From Roseobacter sp. MED193 (GTDB lineage: Bacteria; Pseudomonadota; Alphaproteobacteria; Rhodobacterales; Rhodobacteraceae): a DNA stretch of 64,000 bases. Shown piece after piece: positions 61,847-64,000 of the stretch (its first letter is position 1; each line of letters opens with the position of its first letter). The stretch spans positions 3,539,694-3,603,693 of the forward strand of contig NZ_CH902583.1 in the NCBI RefSeq assembly GCF_000152965.1, given 5' to 3'. The notes below the pieces were generated by a model. It was not told where the DNA came from and did not search any database. It worked only from the letters and a program-made list of their open reading frames with translations. A program made the translations under genes and the position numbers.

Positions 61847-62339
61847 CGACGGGCTCCTCGGGGATGGAGGCAGAAAGCGCTTGGCGCCAAGCGTCCAGGC
61901 GCGCGGCCAGGGCTGGATCCTGCAGGGCGAGGATCCCGGCAGCCATCAGCCCGGCATTGGCGGCGCCAGCGGCTCCAATTGCCATGGTCGCAACTGGAAA
62001 GCCCTTTGGCATCTGCACAATCGAATAAAGGGAATCGACGCCAGAGAGGGCGCGGGTCTGAACTGGTACGCCGACAACCGGCACCCGGGTTTTGGAGGCA
62101 ACCATGCCGGGCAAATGCGCAGCTCCGCCTGCGCCAGCAATAATCACCTGCAAACCGCGTTCCGCCGCTGACTTTCCGTATGACCAAAGCCGGTCAGGGG
62201 TGCGGTGGGCTGAGACGATCTTGGCCTCATAGGGAACGCCGAGCTCATCCAGGAGCGTGGCGGCTTCTTTCATCGTTGGCCAGTCTGATTGACTTCCCAT
62301 GATGATGCCCACTTTGATGTCGCTGGGGGTGTTTGGCAT
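61839..62339 (-). CDS. purE: N5-carboxyaminoimidazole ribonucleotide mutase
   Basis: The 166-residue class I PurE has [13 protein letters not shown] (about 11), SAHRTPDRL (about 43), [12 protein letters not shown] (about 72) and [14 protein letters not shown]. The ATG at 62339 is at the usual N-terminus. First gene of the purEK operon. Confidence 0.96.
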   Translation of the reverse strand: MPNTPSDIKVGIIMGSQSDWPTMKEAATLLDELGVPYEAKIVSAHRTPDRLWSYGKSAAERGLQVIIAGAGGAAHLPGMVASKTRVPVVGVPVQTRALSGVDSLYSIVQMPKGFPVATMAIGAAGAANAGLMAAGILALQDPALAARLDAWRQALSASIPEEPVDD

Positions 62340-62620
62340 GTGATTTGTCCTGTCATGCCGCAGTCCCCGTTGGTGGAGAGCTGCTGGGGTGGAAGGAAGC
62401 CGCACTATAGTCAAACTTCCCTGTGGTGCAATGCGACAATGCTACGAGAGTGGGCTGCGCGTTTAGGGTTTTTGATAAGGTTAAGATCGGTGCGCAAAGG
62501 TGGCACTCCTGCCAAGAAAAGAAGGGGCGCGACCGTTTGGGTAAGAAAAAGGGGGGGGCTCCCGTCCAGGCAAAATGGCAGCAAGCTGCCATATGCCTGG
62601 TTGGGCATGGCACCGCGCAT

Positions 62621-62665
62621 GGCGCGACATGTCGCGCCAAAGCAGCGCGCCGACAGGCGCGCTGC
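62621..62665. repeat. Two adjacent palindromes upstream of purE
   Basis: GGCGCGACATGTCGCGCC (62621-62638) is a perfect 18-bp palindrome, followed by GCAGCGCGCC/GGCGCGCTGC (62642-62651 and 62656-62665). They lie in the 433-bp gap (62340-62772) between the minus-strand DUF465 and purE genes; no ORF in that gap looks real. Confidence 0.8.
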
Positions 62666-62772
62666 CGGGCCCAAGGGGCTGGTGGGGTGGCCTTGCCACC
62701 ACTGCTGCCGCGCGGGAGAGCTTGCTTGGCGGTGCCAATCAAGCGGGTTATTTCCATGTCGGGCGGGGAGGG

Positions 62773-62997
62773 CTAGGCGATGATGTCGGGGGTCAACCGG
62801 TCTTCTATCTGTGAGATTCGATCCTTGAGCCCCAATTTCTGCTTTTTCAGTCGCCGGATGGTCAGTTGGTCGCTGGTGCCGCGTTCCTGCAGGGCAATGA
62901 TTGCTTCGTCTAGATCTCGATGCTGCCTCCGAAACACTTCCAGTTCTACTTTGAGGACCTCATCGGTTTTCATGGAAATATCGACGGAAGCATTCAT
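62773..62997 (-). CDS. DUF465 small coiled-coil protein
   Basis: The 74-residue protein is helical, with the family's pattern: ELEVFRRQHRDLDEAIIAL and RRLKKQKLGLKDRISQIEDRL. It lies alone, upstream of the purE region. Function unknown. Confidence 0.85.
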   Translation of the reverse strand: MNASVDISMKTDEVLKVELEVFRRQHRDLDEAIIALQERGTSDQLTIRRLKKQKLGLKDRISQIEDRLTPDIIA

Positions 62998-63080
62998 GGG
63001 CGACTCAAAATACAGAAGGGTTCGGATAGGGTTCAAGATACTTCTTTAACGTCTTTTCCGCTAGACCTTGCAGCCATAGT

Positions 63081-63108
63081 CTTGAGAATTCGAGAAAAGT
63101 TACCATAT
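63081..63108 (+). promoter_or_regulatory. Heat-shock sigma-type promoter before hsp20
   Basis: CTTG (63081-63084), 18 bp, CCATAT (63103-63108) fits the alphaproteobacterial RpoH pattern (CTTG-N17/18-CYTATNT). It is 68 bp before the hsp20 start. Confidence 0.5.
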
Positions 63109-63175
63109 TCTAGACAGGCGGTTGCCGCTACGGGACCGCAGATCAACGTCGCTTTGCAGCAAAAGGACGATATAC

Positions 63176-63589
63176 GTGTCGAAACTCACTCTGGGGTCTT
63201 ACCCGCATATGCTGGGGTTTGAGCAGTTGGAACGCCTTCTGGAGCGTTCTGCCAAATCCGGAAATGAGGGCTACCCGCCTTATAATATTGAACAAACTTC
63301 CGACTTTTCTTACCGTATCACCCTCGCGGTGGCGGGGTTTGCCGAGCAAGACCTGGCCATTACAGTCGAGGATCGCCAGTTGGTGATCCGGGGGCGTCAG
63401 GGTGATGAGAGCGACGGGCGGGTTTTTCTGCACCGAGGAATCGCTGCGCGGCAATTCCAGCGCATGTTTGTGCTGGCCGATGGTGTCGACGTCGGCGAAG
63501 CCGTGATGGAAAACGGGCTGTTGCATGTCGACCTTACCCGGTCACGTCCAGAAACAGTTGTGCAAACAATCAATATCAAGAAGGGTTAA
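63176..63589 (+). CDS. Small heat shock protein Hsp20
   Basis: The 137-residue protein starts SKLTLGSYPHMLGFEQLERLLERS and has the alpha-crystallin core: YNIEQTSDFSYRITLAVAGF (about 43) and EDRQLVIRGRQ. The final NINIKKG-like end replaces the usual IXI motif (TINIKKG). GTG 63176 has AAAGGA upstream. Holds unfolding proteins. Confidence 0.9.
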   Translation: MSKLTLGSYPHMLGFEQLERLLERSAKSGNEGYPPYNIEQTSDFSYRITLAVAGFAEQDLAITVEDRQLVIRGRQGDESDGRVFLHRGIAARQFQRMFVLADGVDVGEAVMENGLLHVDLTRSRPETVVQTINIKKG

Positions 63590-63594
63590 GAGAT

Positions 63595-63828
63595 ATGCAT
63601 ACGCCTGTAGACACACCCATGCCTGAAGTTTCTGGCCTCCGTATCGTCTATGTCAAAACGGTCGCTGTGGGGGATCTGCCCAAGGACATGCAGGCCAGCG
63701 CCGAAGGCCGGGATCATCTTTATGCGGTGCATGACGCCGAGGGGGAACAGTTGGCCGTTGTCACCGATCGTAAACTGGCCTTCGCACTGGCGCGGCAAAA
63801 CGATTTTTCTCCAGTTGCGGTGCACTGA
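63595..63828 (+). CDS. DUF1150 small protein
   Basis: The 77-residue protein has the family pattern IVYVKTVAVGDLPKDM (about 18), DHLYAVHDAEGEQLAVV and a C-terminal helix (RKLAFALARQ). Function unknown. 5 bp after hsp20, so probably co-transcribed. Confidence 0.85.
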   Translation: MHTPVDTPMPEVSGLRIVYVKTVAVGDLPKDMQASAEGRDHLYAVHDAEGEQLAVVTDRKLAFALARQNDFSPVAVH

Positions 63829-63961
63829 TCTGCAGTCCGCGCAGGTTGGTGCTCAAACCAGTTGGTCCTGCAAAAATCGCTTAGCTTTTGTGAGTGGTTT
63901 CACCTGCGCTCAATCCCGGTTAAGTTCCGTCTATTAAAACCAAGCGGATAGGGCAGGGGTG

Positions 63962-64000
63962 ATGAGTAGATTTGATTTCGACTGGGTTGATGCCTTTTCC
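63962..64000 (+). CDS. Probable PhzF-family protein, 5' end only
   Basis: The last 39 bp encode MSRFDFDWVDAFS, like the start of PhzF-family isomerases (WVDAFTxxPFGGN). GGGG lies upstream of the ATG. Only 13 residues are visible, so the call is weak. Confidence 0.4.
   Translation, partial: MSRFDFDWVDAFS

Noticed and set aside
62340..62772. Several overlapping open frames upstream of purE
   Set aside because: They are on both strands, in GC-rich repeat-like sequence with palindromes and biased composition, with no ribosome site; more likely noncoding.

Overview
The window is chromosomal DNA of an alphaproteobacterium of the Rhodobacteraceae/Roseobacter group. The basis is inference from gene families and order: the F1 half of the ATP synthase alone (atpHAGDC) followed by an H-type lectin gene, hisC-tyrA-extensin-like coupled by ATGA overlaps, an ExbB plus OmpA coiled-coil pair, DUF2125, DUF1150 next to a small Hsp20, a solo Hint protein, and CtrA-type TTAA-N7-TTAA boxes. 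Genus cannot be assigned from the sequence alone. No rRNA, tRNA or CRISPR array was seen.

Region 1 (1-8 kb) is the most unusual. A plus-strand operon cut by the left edge encodes a VioB-type ferritin-like protein, a 12-cysteine precursor-like protein, a DUF692/MNIO iron oxidase and a DUF2063 (BufC/HvfC-like) partner, the last three joined by GTGA overlaps. This is the layout of a ribosomally made, post-translationally modified cysteine peptide pathway. Facing it is a minus-strand pair, a vanadium-haloperoxidase/PAP2-fold protein and a papain-like peptidase, with a SARP-type regulator behind. Whether the two blocks form one pathway is a hypothesis.

Region 2 (8-18.8 kb) has a four-gene polar amino acid ABC importer divergent from a TetR regulator, an LpxR-like outer-membrane protein and a Hint protein that each carry a perfect CtrA box upstream, rpsD, a PA14-like secreted protein, a small P-loop kinase, and a divergent Lrp/class V aminotransferase pair.

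Region 3 (18.8-34.3 kb) holds a large unrecognised lysine-rich protein with a peptidoglycan-binding-like N-terminus, hisC-tyrA-extensin, DUF2125, a ChaC-like cyclotransferase, the ExbB/OmpA pair (likely an ion-driven envelope complex), an M23 endopeptidase with clpA, and divergent gloB and methyltransferase genes.

Region 4 (34.3-45 kb) has the atpHAGDC operon and lectin gene, then an intact IS3-family element (about 1,231 bp, 28-bp inverted repeats, 3-bp target duplication) that splits an unknown gene. Removing the IS and one target copy restores a single 243-codon frame. Then come prs, a DsbA-fold isomerase and an alpha/beta hydrolase.

Region 5 (45-64 kb) is mostly housekeeping: ltaE-like aldolase, YcgN-like, ribF, MaoC, a HAD phosphatase, an M48 lipoprotein, family II pyrophosphatase, two tandem TraB/GumN paralogues, DUF2161, CIRCE-controlled groESL, a GNAT, a DMT exporter, a lipase overlapping a solo phnM, purEK, DUF465, hsp20 with a heat-shock-type promoter, DUF1150, and the first codons of a probable PhzF gene at the right edge.
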